DNA of 30,206 bases from a virus (IMGVR_UViG_3300047562_003274:1-30206), one strand, 5' to 3'. Shown: positions 7,614-16,746, counted from the stretch's first letter. Numbers and translations are program-made. Notes: generated by a model not told the origin, from the letters alone.

Positions 7614-10187
7614 TTATCCGAAAACGTGAATCATTGCATAAGACGAAGACGAAGACGAAGACGATGTTGGGTTTTGCCAAGATAATACACCGTTACCATT
7701 GGTTACTAATATTTGATTAGCAGAACCATCTGTTGTGGGGAAAGTAAACTGGTCGTTAACGTTGATGCTATTGGCGCTGAATGTTCCGTTAACATCTAGT
7801 TTGTAGGATGGAGTAGCCGTCCCTATACCAACCCTGTCTGTACTCGCATCTACAACTAATAACTCAGGATCACCATCGCCCTTGACCGTAAAATCGTAAT
7901 TATCCTCAGTTGTATTGAAAATAACATTACCACTTGTAGTAACTATTGGTATGTTGTATGTTCTTAAACCAAAAGTACCATCATTTGCTTCATTGTCTAT
8001 AGTTAATACTTCCCTAGAAACACCAGCAGTATCGCTAATGTTAAAACCAAGCATACCACCGAATCGATTAGCCTCACGCCCCCAAGAGATCAACTTTACG
8101 TGATCAACCGTCTGATTGTAATTAGGAAAAATGATGTGACCTCTATCAGCCTTTGAAGCAATGGAACCTGCACCAGCATATGCGTGTATTCTTAAAGATG
8201 GACTAGTAGCCTGACGTATGTGAACGGTTCCGCTTGGTGTACTGGTTCCTATTCCGATAGCATCAGATGAAGCATCAACATAAAGCATAGCGGGATTACC
8301 TGTGCTTTCTACTCTAAAATCATAATCGCCACCAGCCTCATTAAATACCGAACCACCCACTACGCTGAATTGATTATTGTAAGTGTGAGACGAGTGCGTT
8401 CCTCCTATACCGACGCTTCCAGCAAAATAATTATTGTCACTACTTCCCTTTTGATAAATACCTTGGTCAAAATGGCCACTACCAGCAACATCGAGTTTGT
8501 AGGATGGCAAAGGCTTCCCTATGCCAAGATCTCCATCAACATAATACAATCCAGAACTTGGTTGCCAGTAATCAGTAACGCTATCATAAACCAGAAATTG
8601 ATTGTTAAGCAAACCGCTAACGTCAACGTCATGATTATCGTTCAAGTGTCCATAACTAGTAGGACGCACAAACATTCGACCGTTACCATTACCGTTACCA
8701 GGATCGAGCACAATCGCCACACTAATACTATGTTTAGGCTCAACTTTGGTCAGCTTACCAGCAACCGTTGGATGAACATAAAGAATATCTCCAGCAACCC
8801 AAGACTCGTCGCCTACTGCATAGTTAGAAGCAGAACCGTCGAGGTCCATGTCCTCTAAATGGCCAAAATCTATAGCGTATCCGTTACTATTATTGCTGAT
8901 ATTTTCTAAGATCAACCCCATGAATCTAATTTCACGGATATCTCCGTTGGCCACATATAAAGCTGGTTCAATTATACCGTTGGCATGAACACCACTTGCA
9001 TATACCACTTGACCTTTGTACAGAACAGAACCCGTTTCGTTCCGCACTCTATAGTATCTATGTTCGCCAATATGAATAGTGGTATTGTCAGTAAGGCCAA
9101 TATCCATTGTACCTTGGGTATCATCCCAACTTATTTGTCCTTTGGTTAAAATAGATTCATCATCTATATTAAAAGAGATAACATCAAAATATCCAGATTG
9201 TGCAATAATATCTCCACTAATAAAGATATTGCCTGTACCAACTATATCATAGTTGTTAAGATTAATCACTCCTGACAAGTAACCGGATAATGGAATTAAA
9301 TCTCCAGAGGTAATATATCCAGCGTCATTGATTAAAAGACTAATATTATCACCACTAAATAATACGTTGCCACTATTTTCTGAAACCCAAGAATATACAG
9401 TGTTCCAGTTGTTGATATCTCCACCAGTAATAGAATATGCAGGCGAACCTGTAAAAACTGGATCTGTTTCTGACTGTAAATATCTACCATCAAGATTACC
9501 AGTAACAGACGTGTTGTCATTAAGAGTAAGAATTAAGTCTCCGTCGCCAGTATTAAAAACAGCACCTGTCACATAAGTGTCAGTATTTATTACCGTTTCT
9601 GAAGCAGTAGTCAATCCTGTAACGTGTCCGTTACTATCTAGTAAAATATCTTGGATATAAGTTCTACCAGTATTATCAGATGATGTTGCGCTAGAAATGT
9701 TAGGATGATAAGACGTGCCAGAGATTAGATAATTTTGATCATTAACAAAAATACTAATATTGTCTCCAGATATTGCTACGGCACTCAAATCTCCGGTAAC
9801 TGAACCGCCATCTCTTGTAAGTACTAAAGATTTATCGACCGTATTAAATACTACTCCGGTAGTAAATGTATCTATATCGGTAATATTGTCTATTTGGTTT
9901 TGTAAATAACCAGAGACAGAAGATAATTGTCCTGTAGTGGCGTATCCCGCTACTGCATGATTGCCCCAAGAGTATGCTGATGTCCAATTACCGGTATCAT
10001 TAATGGTAATGTTATATGCTACTGAGCTAGAAAATACTGGGTCTGTCTCATTTGCAGTTCCTGTGAAAGCAGTAAGTTGCTGGCTACCATCAAAGAATAT
10101 GATGCCACTCTGGTTCACATAAAAAGCAGGATGCTCGGTTCTTACAGTATTGCCAAGTTTGGCATTATTAAACGCTGGTGTTGTCAT
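7614..10187 (-). CDS. Large modular tail fibre (857 aa)
   Basis: A long fibre built of repeated modules. ETDPVF...NW...YSW occurs twice (near residues 47-75 and 240-270). An SSDNTGRTYIQDILLD unit near 169-184 recurs in the 406-residue fibre at 13315-14535. Two copies of a DYDF...VDAS-x-D-x-x-G-I-G-T-x-T-P-S unit lie in the C-terminal third; GIGT-x-T/S-P repeats are typical of fibre shafts. Near the end is a TDGSANQILVTNGNGVLSW motif, then a run of eight serines and YAMIHVFG. Fibres with GIGT repeats often end in a self-cleaving endosialidase chaperone, but none is visible here. Inferred role: host-receptor contact. The start follows the 912-residue gene by 6 bases. Confidence 0.9.
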   Translation of the reverse strand: MTTPAFNNAKLGNTVRTEHPAFYVNQSGIIFFDGSQQLTAFTGTANETDPVFSSSVAYNITINDTGNWTSAYSWGNHAVAGYATTGQLSSVSGYLQNQIDNITDIDTFTTGVVFNTVDKSLVLTRDGGSVTGDLSAVAISGDNISIFVNDQNYLISGTSYHPNISSATSSDNTGRTYIQDILLDSNGHVTGLTTASETVINTDTYVTGAVFNTGDGDLILTLNDNTSVTGNLDGRYLQSETDPVFTGSPAYSITGGDINNWNTVYSWVSENSGNVLFSGDNISLLINDAGYITSGDLIPLSGYLSGVINLNNYDIVGTGNIFISGDIIAQSGYFDVISFNIDDESILTKGQISWDDTQGTMDIGLTDNTTIHIGEHRYYRVRNETGSVLYKGQVVYASGVHANGIIEPALYVANGDIREIRFMGLILENISNNSNGYAIDFGHLEDMDLDGSASNYAVGDESWVAGDILYVHPTVAGKLTKVEPKHSISVAIVLDPGNGNGNGRMFVRPTSYGHLNDNHDVDVSGLLNNQFLVYDSVTDYWQPSSGLYYVDGDLGIGKPLPSYKLDVAGSGHFDQGIYQKGSSDNNYFAGSVGIGGTHSSHTYNNQFSVVGGSVFNEAGGDYDFRVESTGNPAMLYVDASSDAIGIGTSTPSGTVHIRQATSPSLRIHAYAGAGSIASKADRGHIIFPNYNQTVDHVKLISWGREANRFGGMLGFNISDTAGVSREVLTIDNEANDGTFGLRTYNIPIVTTSGNVIFNTTEDNYDFTVKGDGDPELLVVDASTDRVGIGTATPSYKLDVNGTFSANSINVNDQFTFPTTDGSANQILVTNGNGVLSWQNPTSSSSSSSSYAMIHVFG
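7642..7664. repeat. In-frame hexanucleotide repeat coding the poly-serine tail
   Basis: GACGAA is repeated three times, followed by GACGA. On the minus strand it encodes TCG/TCT serine codons just before the C-terminus of the 857-residue fibre. A gain or loss of one unit changes the protein by two serines without a frameshift. Confidence 0.8.
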
Positions 10188-10193
10188 ATATTT

Positions 10194-12932
10194 TTAACAT
10201 GGAACTAAATTAATAGGAACATCTGTACTCGCGCTACAATAGCTCCAATATAAGTCATTGTATGGCCAATTATATGTTAAGACGGCTGAGCCACCGCTTC
10301 CATTTTTACTTGCAAACCTTAGATTAGCGCAAACCCATTGCCTCATCTCTTCTGGACTATTTTGTGTAGTAATCTTAAAAATATCCTGAGAGCCATAAAC
10401 GCTAGTGTCATACCATACACCGCTAATAATAGGCACAGCGCTGTTGCCGTATCTTGCAGGGAACCATAGTGTAAAAGTATCTTTGGTAAGATATTCATTG
10501 TTGCAAGGTCTGTCTATATCTATAGGTACTCCCCACTCTGAAATTCTTAGATTAGTATCGTAGGAATTGGCGTCAGTAATATCGTATATATTAAGTCCAG
10601 CAAAGGTGCATTGTCCGCAATCTGCTAAAGACACATATTCTATCTCTCCCACATTCAAACTATATAACGATGGATCTGGCTCTCTGCAAAGATCAAGCAT
10701 GTAAAGGGTTAATGTACCACTAAATATTGTATCTTCTGTGCATATAGGGCACTCTTTTGAGTAGTCAATACAGATAGGTCCGAATGTATCTATAAGATTG
10801 GTATTAGGCAGGATCTGGAAAAATTTTGTACCGCAGCAAGATCCAGGCTGCCACACTATTGTATAATCATTATATGTAGAGTTTAGTAGTTCGCAAGTTG
10901 TTTTATTGTCAGCTGCGGCAACTTGTTCTATGATTCCACTAGGACCACAACCCTCACCACCACCACCACCACCAATATTGTTTGAACTCCACATTATTGG
11001 GTAACCTAATTCTACATATGGTTCACCATAATAATCCATAACTCGTCTAATTTCACATTCTAGTTCGTTACAGCTGTCGTAACTAGCCATCGGAAAACCA
11101 TCAACTAGGTAAGCCCCTGAACTAACGCTATAAGAGCCTGGATCAGCTGCATATTCTTCAATAGTAGCGATATAGTAACCGTAGTCATAAATAAACCATC
11201 CCGCACTCAAACTTCCTGGTAGTATGCCAGAATTATAAAGCCCAACAGCATAGTCCAATGGATATCTTATTGTTGCCCCACCTATTAGATCTACAACAAT
11301 ATTCGTTAATATGCAATATCCACAATATTCCTCACAACCGCTAGATGTTATCGTTAGAGTATCAGAAGAACAACTAAAAACCTCTTCATTTAAAGTTTGA
11401 TATTCACAAAGAGCACCACCCCCTCCCAAGAAATCATAATCATTGTTTACCAACATATCATTATCCCAAAATCCTTTTTTAATCAAGCAAGCTTCTATGC
11501 CTTCAACATAACATCCTGTGGTACCATCTATAAAATATGATGTGTATACATTATCAGCGTAGTCAAAAGAGCATGCGCCATCGCCAATATACTTGGCATT
11601 AAGTATCTTTTTTGAACAATCACAATATGTATCAGGATCTAGTGTTGTACACTGTCTATTACCTTTACTATCATAAGAACATTGGGTTTTTCTGTTCTCA
11701 AACACATAATCAACATATGTACCAACATTCACACCAGAATAAAGATAACTATTGCTGCCAGAAATAGCCACATCTGTTTCATCTGTTAAGAGACATCCAT
11801 TAGGACAATATTTTAAAATATGAATTTTTTGTCGTTCTGCATAGGCTTTTGTAGGAACCTTGTCGCTGAAAGTAATGTTTCCACCGCTATCAACACCGTA
11901 AAAATCATCGGTATTATTTAAGAGTGTCCAATCATATCCAGAATTATAATTTTCTGATTTAACGCTCGCTGTTTCTTTATGTAGTACAGCAAACCAGTAA
12001 CATCCAGAGTTGGTAACACCAGATTCAAAAGAACTATATAGTGTGAAATTATTCCATGCTGGATCATCAGTTGGTAAAACACCTAAGTACTTTGTGCGAC
12101 TAATAGGTGTAAATGAATTCGCTGGTTCAATTAGGTTGTAAGAAAAATTCTCAATTAATTTTTCCCAAAGAATATTGCCAGCAGATCCATCTGCTATGCC
12201 ACTATCGCCTATACCTGAAACCATGATTGAATAATTACCAATCTGCACCTGTTCATCCAGTGTCCAGTCTTCATATAATCTGCGCCATCTCACGGTCCAT
12301 GGTAAATGTCCAGTTACAGATACATCAAAAGCGTAATTATCGTCGCCTAGACATTTATCAGCCATACCTAGTCGACCACATGAAGTTGTTACGGACGATC
12401 GAAATACTCCTCCTTGATCTGGTGGAAAAGTAGGTGTTAGGGTTATACCAGAACTATCAGGAATTACCTCAATCTCCATGAAACCTAAATGTTCTAAGTT
12501 AGCACAGGCGATTCCTGTTGCCCATCTAATATTAGTAATACCTGTACCACAAAAAGTATCAAAATCCCATAATTTAAAAGACTCTGAAACAGGATAAGCT
12601 GGACAAGCTAAAGGTAAAGTTTCAATGAAACCACCTATAGTTGCGTGTCGCCCTACCTTAACCTCTAATGGATTAGGAGGTAGTGCGCCAGTAGGATTAC
12701 TCACACTTCCAACAGCAACATCGTATAACGTGCCACTCAAGCAGACCAAGGGATCTTCTGAACCATCTGTTGTTACTAACCCAGCACTAGTGCATATTCC
12801 GCATTTATCATAATTAGCAAAATTCAGTGTTTCATCGAGAGGCCAGGAGCCGTTTTTAATATGAAAATTTATTTCCGATAGCTTCCATCTACCACTATAA
12901 TTTCCAGTAGATGTTGGATAAGATAAAGCCAT
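10194..12932 (-). CDS. Cysteine-rich large structural protein (912 aa)
   Basis: A 912-residue protein with about 40 cysteines, far more than any neighbour, many in pairs or close clusters such as CEEYCGYC, CIDYSKECPIC and YCDCS. I find no family name. The N-terminus (YPTSTGNYSGRWKLSE...WP) resembles that of the LamG adhesin at 5125-7224. There are two glycine runs (LGGGGALCE and NNIGGGGGGEGCGPSG). The remainder is rich in Tyr, Asp, Ser and Gly and looks beta-rich. There is no signal peptide or transmembrane helix. Cysteines may form disulphides in the extracellular virion or bind metal. Probable role: a long appendage. The start ATG at 12932 follows the 120-residue gene by 11 bases. Confidence 0.8.
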   Translation of the reverse strand: MALSYPTSTGNYSGRWKLSEINFHIKNGSWPLDETLNFANYDKCGICTSAGLVTTDGSEDPLVCLSGTLYDVAVGSVSNPTGALPPNPLEVKVGRHATIGGFIETLPLACPAYPVSESFKLWDFDTFCGTGITNIRWATGIACANLEHLGFMEIEVIPDSSGITLTPTFPPDQGGVFRSSVTTSCGRLGMADKCLGDDNYAFDVSVTGHLPWTVRWRRLYEDWTLDEQVQIGNYSIMVSGIGDSGIADGSAGNILWEKLIENFSYNLIEPANSFTPISRTKYLGVLPTDDPAWNNFTLYSSFESGVTNSGCYWFAVLHKETASVKSENYNSGYDWTLLNNTDDFYGVDSGGNITFSDKVPTKAYAERQKIHILKYCPNGCLLTDETDVAISGSNSYLYSGVNVGTYVDYVFENRKTQCSYDSKGNRQCTTLDPDTYCDCSKKILNAKYIGDGACSFDYADNVYTSYFIDGTTGCYVEGIEACLIKKGFWDNDMLVNNDYDFLGGGGALCEYQTLNEEVFSCSSDTLTITSSGCEEYCGYCILTNIVVDLIGGATIRYPLDYAVGLYNSGILPGSLSAGWFIYDYGYYIATIEEYAADPGSYSVSSGAYLVDGFPMASYDSCNELECEIRRVMDYYGEPYVELGYPIMWSSNNIGGGGGGEGCGPSGIIEQVAAADNKTTCELLNSTYNDYTIVWQPGSCCGTKFFQILPNTNLIDTFGPICIDYSKECPICTEDTIFSGTLTLYMLDLCREPDPSLYSLNVGEIEYVSLADCGQCTFAGLNIYDITDANSYDTNLRISEWGVPIDIDRPCNNEYLTKDTFTLWFPARYGNSAVPIISGVWYDTSVYGSQDIFKITTQNSPEEMRQWVCANLRFASKNGSGGSAVLTYNWPYNDLYWSYCSASTDVPINLVPC

Positions 12933-12943
12933 ACTATATTTCC

Positions 12944-13306
12944 TTATTCATTCATCAGGTCATAATTAATTATTGCGTCTAAAGCTAAATCCAAGCTAGA
13001 TAATAAAGATATGCTGTCATACTCTTGCAAATAAACCGGTGTGTCTTTGTCTATTAAGATGATAGAAGTTTGATACGGCACAACGATATCCTTAGCTATA
13101 TAAATAGAATCCTCAAGGTTAAAAACTTTACAGGTAATAGCAGACGACTGGGTACAGAGATTATTATTGGTAACGTATAAGCTATTAATTTTAACTGTAG
13201 AGCCACTGGGGCAGGTTAAAATAGTAAGGTCTTCATCTGGTAACCCTGGATATTTTGCATTTTTGGCTAATAAAGAATTTAGCTTTGCTATATTTTGGTC
13301 TGCCAT
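12944..13306 (-). CDS. Small beta-rich virion protein, paralogue of the gene at 7224 (120 aa)
   Basis: A 120-residue protein with a helical start (IAKLNSLLAKNAKYPG) and a beta-rich remainder. The VPYQTSIILIDKDTPVYLQE block lines up with IPFDSTVALLDKNSPIWIEE in the protein encoded at 7224-7601. Both genes lie next to a very large fibre-like gene (this one just before the cysteine-rich protein, the other just before the LamG adhesin), so they may play parallel roles for two appendages. Probably not an enzyme; no catalytic motif is visible. It starts 8 bases after the preceding stop. Confidence 0.75.
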   Translation of the reverse strand: MADQNIAKLNSLLAKNAKYPGLPDEDLTILTCPSGSTVKINSLYVTNNNLCTQSSAITCKVFNLEDSIYIAKDIVVPYQTSIILIDKDTPVYLQEYDSISLLSSLDLALDAIINYDLMNE

Positions 13307-13314
13307 AAAACTTC

Positions 13315-14535
13315 CTAGTGTAAAAAGTAAGAAAAAGATGTCTGATTGATTTGGGTTCCTACAACCACAACATCTGTTCCTGTATTATAGATAATCTGTA
13401 TTCCGGTACTCGCAACCAATTTATCGTAAAGTCCGCTACCCGTTAATACACCAGCATTAGCCTCTCCAGATACTGGAATATTTACAGATAAGTCCGATAT
13501 ACCACTATTCCAGCTAAAGGTTAAGTTTCTGGTGGTATTATTAAAAGATACATTATCAAGATAAATATCTGAACCATTGGAAATAGTTCCTGTTTCAGTA
13601 GCAGTAGCTAATCCTGTAACATGACCATATTCATCTAATAAAATATCTTGTATATATGTTCTGCCAGAATTATCGCTGCTAGAAGCAGCATCTATGGCGG
13701 GATGGGACGTAGAGCCAGAAGAAGGAATGTTAACAGACAAATTGGATAACTGTCTATTCCAGCTAAAGGTAAGATCTCTGGTTGAGGTATTAAAAGCAAC
13801 ACCAGTCAGATGTATGTCGGGTGTTAATCCTGTAACATTAATGGTTAAAGTGCCTGTAGGATCAACACCTGTGCCAGAATCATAAACTAATTGTATATAA
13901 TCTCCAGCAAGTAGCTCGGTGTTAAACCCACTGATATTGATACCACCGTCAGTACTAACTCCTGCGTAGGGTTGGGAGGGATAGAAACTCAGATATTCTA
14001 TAACGGAGCCGCTTCCTGGGGCGCTAGCTAAAATTATACCAGAGCCATCTGTGGCGGTAAAGTCATCACCGTTAATTAGTTTGACACCATTAAGAAAAAT
14101 ATCTAAACTGCCTATAGAATATCCACCACTGATTGCTAAGTCTGTGATAGTATCATTGTCGATATTTATAAACCCCTTATTGGAGTTAAATGTGACAATA
14201 TTAAAAATGCCCTTGTCACCATATACATTTCTAAATCTCAGGCCACTAGCTCCCAAATCCTGCTGAATATCTGTGAACGGTAGGGTGTGTCCTGAGCTAG
14301 TAATCCTGATATGTGGGGTAAGATCATTAAGCCCGCTAGAGGAAGTAGAAAATACCAGCGACGTTTTATTACTGTTGGCAGTAAATTCGCTTTCTGCTTC
14401 GGCGTGTATAGTGGCCGCTATGGTTATAGCATCGGCGCCGCTAGTGTCATTAGACGCAGCGTAAGCTAATATGCCTAAACGATCTCCAGGAGCAATTCCT
14501 GAATCGCTACTTTGTAAGGTTATAGCGTATGCCAT
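13315..14535 (-). CDS. Modular tail fibre (406 aa)
   Basis: A fibre protein with recognisable stock modules. QQDLGASGLRFRNVYGDKG at about residues 91-109 is a common fibre-shaft motif. DIFLNGVKLINGDDFTATDG near 145-164, followed by a strand rich in A/S/G and IEYLSFYP, is a widespread phage-tail module. AASSSDNSGRTYIQDILLD follows further on and is closely related in protein and DNA to a stretch of the 857-residue fibre. Two LTFSWN...LSVNIP repeats frame it. It ends in the unusual aromatic SFSYFLH tail. Inferred function: host-contact fibre. The preceding gene ends 29 bases upstream. Confidence 0.88.
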   Translation of the reverse strand: MAYAITLQSSDSGIAPGDRLGILAYAASNDTSGADAITIAATIHAEAESEFTANSNKTSLVFSTSSSGLNDLTPHIRITSSGHTLPFTDIQQDLGASGLRFRNVYGDKGIFNIVTFNSNKGFINIDNDTITDLAISGGYSIGSLDIFLNGVKLINGDDFTATDGSGIILASAPGSGSVIEYLSFYPSQPYAGVSTDGGINISGFNTELLAGDYIQLVYDSGTGVDPTGTLTINVTGLTPDIHLTGVAFNTSTRDLTFSWNRQLSNLSVNIPSSGSTSHPAIDAASSSDNSGRTYIQDILLDEYGHVTGLATATETGTISNGSDIYLDNVSFNNTTRNLTFSWNSGISDLSVNIPVSGEANAGVLTGSGLYDKLVASTGIQIIYNTGTDVVVVGTQINQTSFSYFLH

Positions 14536-14564
14536 GTATCCTTCAGGTTATCCTTTATTGTTCA

Positions 14565-15005
14565 CTAAATAATATACCAGCTACTATCTCCAGAATTGCC
14601 AACAAAAGTCATACTTTCGTATTCATAATATAAAGATTTGCTAGTCGCTCCGTCTATAGTACCGCTAACAACAACAACACCTTCTGCATCATCAACTTTT
14701 TTCACAGTCACTGTTGCCCCGTGTATTAGTGCTGGCAAATTTAATCCGATGCCTCCTGCACCAGCGGTAGCTAATGCAATATCGTGGTTAATGGTGGCAT
14801 CTGTATTATATACTCCAACCGTTTTAGAGCCTGCCGTGATACCAACAATAGAACCAGCGACATTTAAATTGTTAACGTATAAAGTCTCTGTGCCGCTATC
14901 GAATACCAATGAACTGTTAGACTCAAAGGTTTGGTCAGCTGCGGTGGGTCCAAAAAACACAATTCCTGATGGTACTCTATTTTCATCAATTGTGCGATAT
15001 GACAT
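14565..15005 (-). CDS. Short fibre-like protein ending in WYII (146 aa)
   Basis: A 146-residue protein beginning MSYRTIDENRVPSGIVFFG and containing LVFDSGTETLYVNNLNVAGS, a typical fibre-shaft strand pattern. The C-terminal half is a compact beta-rich domain (NHDIALATAGAGGIGLNLP, then VTVKKVDDAEGVVVVSG). It ends SSWYII, and the upstream neighbour at 15057-15500 ends SNWYII. In both, the last 80 or so residues look like the same capping domain (I-x-L-P-x-A, V-x-K-K-x-D/N, I-D...Y-x-S...N...S-x-WYII), so the two proteins probably share a trimerisation or receptor-binding head. The start is supported by AAAGGTAATAAA before the ATG. Confidence 0.82.
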   Translation of the reverse strand: MSYRTIDENRVPSGIVFFGPTAADQTFESNSSLVFDSGTETLYVNNLNVAGSIVGITAGSKTVGVYNTDATINHDIALATAGAGGIGLNLPALIHGATVTVKKVDDAEGVVVVSGTIDGATSKSLYYEYESMTFVGNSGDSSWYII

Positions 15006-15018
15006 TTTATTACCTTTC

Positions 15019-15040
15019 AGTAGTAGTAGTAGTAGTAGTG
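15019..15040. repeat. AGT trinucleotide microsatellite between fibre genes
   Basis: Seven perfect AGT units plus a G. It lies in the 51-base spacer between the two WYII-ending fibre genes, on the leader side of the downstream ribosome binding site (AAAGG). Length change by slipped-strand pairing would alter the distance from the upstream stop to the ribosome binding site. Confidence 0.85.
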
Positions 15041-15056
15041 TGTAATAATATATACA

Positions 15057-15500
15057 CTAAATAATGTACCAATTGCTATTATCTGAAACTACGCTTATTG
15101 AATTTTTGTTGTAATATATTTGATAGTTATTTTTATTGTCTATAGTTTCTGATCCGGAAGGAAAAATATTAACTGCAAAGTTACCATTCTTTTTTTTGAA
15201 TACGAAACATTTGCCACCAAAACCAGAAGCTAAAGGGAGTTGTATTTCTATATCTTGCAAAGAAGAGTCTAGAAAAAGTAAATGATCAGAATAATTTAAT
15301 GAGGTATTATTATTGATGTTTTTATAAGCTAGAATACTGTTGCTTGTAGCGAGATTTTGCCAATCAGTATTACCGTCGCCAATTTTGATAGTTTTATAAG
15401 TACTATCAAAGCCTGGTTCTCCACTACTTAATACTGGATTAGCATTATCCCATTCCTGACCAGTTCCTCTACGGAACTGTATTTCATTATTCCTTGGCAT
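15057..15500 (-). CDS. Mtd-N-like short fibre protein (147 aa)
   Basis: The N-terminal 50 residues show IQFRRGTGQEWDNANPVLSS and GEPGFDSTYKTIKIGDGNTDW, the pattern of the phage fibre N-terminal domain of the major tropism determinant type (Mtd-N, hyaluronidase-like). It anchors fibres to the virion. The C-terminal part carries the same kind of capping domain as the 146-residue protein downstream, ending SNWYII. The next gene upstream (411 aa) carries the same N-terminal domain. This is a compact fibre of two domains with almost no shaft. Start ATG at 15500, with GGAAAGAT just upstream. No reverse transcriptase or template repeat of a diversity-generating system is seen nearby. Confidence 0.88.
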   Translation of the reverse strand: MPRNNEIQFRRGTGQEWDNANPVLSSGEPGFDSTYKTIKIGDGNTDWQNLATSNSILAYKNINNNTSLNYSDHLLFLDSSLQDIEIQLPLASGFGGKCFVFKKKNGNFAVNIFPSGSETIDNKNNYQIYYNKNSISVVSDNSNWYII

Positions 15501-15510
15501 CTATCTTTCC

Positions 15511-16746
15511 TTATGGAGTGCCTCCGTCAATTTTTGAATTACTAATACGATAATTAGATATCACATAAGAATTAATTCCTATGTTTTCAGGTCCAACATT
15601 AGCACCAGAAATAAAAGGAACATGAAGCAAATGGGTGCTGGGATTGTAATAAATACCGCTAATGTCAGAAAACAAATACGCACCAGAGCCAACAGGATCA
15701 ACTAATACAACATTATAATTATTATTAACATTAGTTTCAAGAACATCTACTCTATAGCTATTATTTGTATAACCAATAAATTCTCCACTAAAATATGGAG
15801 CATATAATACTTGTTCATTAGCGTCATAAGACAAAGCAGACTCTACAACAACAGATTGACAGCCACTATCTGAAACAGGAGTTAGGAGTAGCCCGTTGTT
15901 GGTATGGCCGGTGTCCAAACCTGTAACAAAAATATTGTTTGCACACGCAGCTCTACCATCTAGAAAACCGTGTATAGTATCAGCATAAATATTTGGCGAA
16001 TAAACAGCACTACTTAATTCCCATCTATCTCTGTTCTCCTGCCATAAAAGACTAGCATATCCTGTAGGTAAAATACCTGATCTTACAACCAGAATACCAC
16101 CACTAGGAACAACATCAACAATATTTAAAGTAATAATGTTATCGCCAATATTAACGGTAGTGCTATTGAATATGGTGCTAGAACCTTGTACATTAAGATT
16201 ACCAGCTACATCTAGATCACCGTCAATATAAACATTACCACTATTATCTATTGTAACAACATCTATAGCATTAATATACAGATCGTCATCAACAGCGTCG
16301 TATGTAAAAGATATATTGTTACCAGCTTTAAGATCGGTAAGTATAACACCAGTTAGTGCAGAATTAAAGTCTGATATATCACTACTAGTAAGTCCGCTAA
16401 CAGCAAAGGTTATCGAGTTAGTACCAGAACTAGAAGATATATCGATACCATGACCGGCAAGAAAATTTAAGGTATCTTCACCATTAGCGACTATAAGATC
16501 TTGACCGCTAACATTGATAAACTTAAATGTATCGTTAACTGTGCCTCCACCACCGCCACCATCAGATTGGCCTATAATGCATCCACTAGAAGCATACAGT
16601 CCGCTGAAATCGGTTAGTCCATCACCTATGACTAACTCACAAGTGTCTTTCAGGAAACCTAGCTCACCGTCAGCAAGTGTCGGATTAGCAAGCTGCCATT
16701 CGCTTAAGTCTCCTCTTCTAACCTGTATTAATGTATCACGGGGCAT
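15511..16746 (-). CDS. Mtd-N-like tail fibre (411 aa)
   Basis: The N-terminus carries the domain pattern I-Q-V-R-R-G-x-L-S-E-W, ANPTLADGELGF, I-G-D-G-x-T-D (residues 6-47), matching the Mtd-N-like anchor also present in the 147-residue protein. It is followed by a run of six glycines near residues 63-68. The shaft includes DLDVAGNLNVQGSSTIFNST then NIGDNIITLN and a WQENRDRWELSS strand, a module seen in many phage fibres. The C-terminal end is SKIDGGTP, similar to the FDCGTP end of the next upstream protein (118 aa). AGGAG lies 8 bases before the ATG. Inferred function: long receptor-binding fibre. Confidence 0.88.
   Translation of the reverse strand: MPRDTLIQVRRGDLSEWQLANPTLADGELGFLKDTCELVIGDGLTDFSGLYASSGCIIGQSDGGGGGGTVNDTFKFINVSGQDLIVANGEDTLNFLAGHGIDISSSSGTNSITFAVSGLTSSDISDFNSALTGVILTDLKAGNNISFTYDAVDDDLYINAIDVVTIDNSGNVYIDGDLDVAGNLNVQGSSTIFNSTTVNIGDNIITLNIVDVVPSGGILVVRSGILPTGYASLLWQENRDRWELSSAVYSPNIYADTIHGFLDGRAACANNIFVTGLDTGHTNNGLLLTPVSDSGCQSVVVESALSYDANEQVLYAPYFSGEFIGYTNNSYRVDVLETNVNNNYNVVLVDPVGSGAYLFSDISGIYYNPSTHLLHVPFISGANVGPENIGINSYVISNYRISNSKIDGGTP

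Noticed and set aside
7614-10187. Chaperone-of-endosialidase at the end of the GIGT-repeat fibre
   Set aside because: After the last GIGT unit only a short LSW motif, a serine run and YAMIHVFG remain; no room for the autocleaving domain.
15057-16746. Diversity-generating retroelement suggested by Mtd-N-like domains
   Set aside because: No reverse transcriptase and no template/variable repeat pair were seen; the N-terminal domain is a general fibre anchor.
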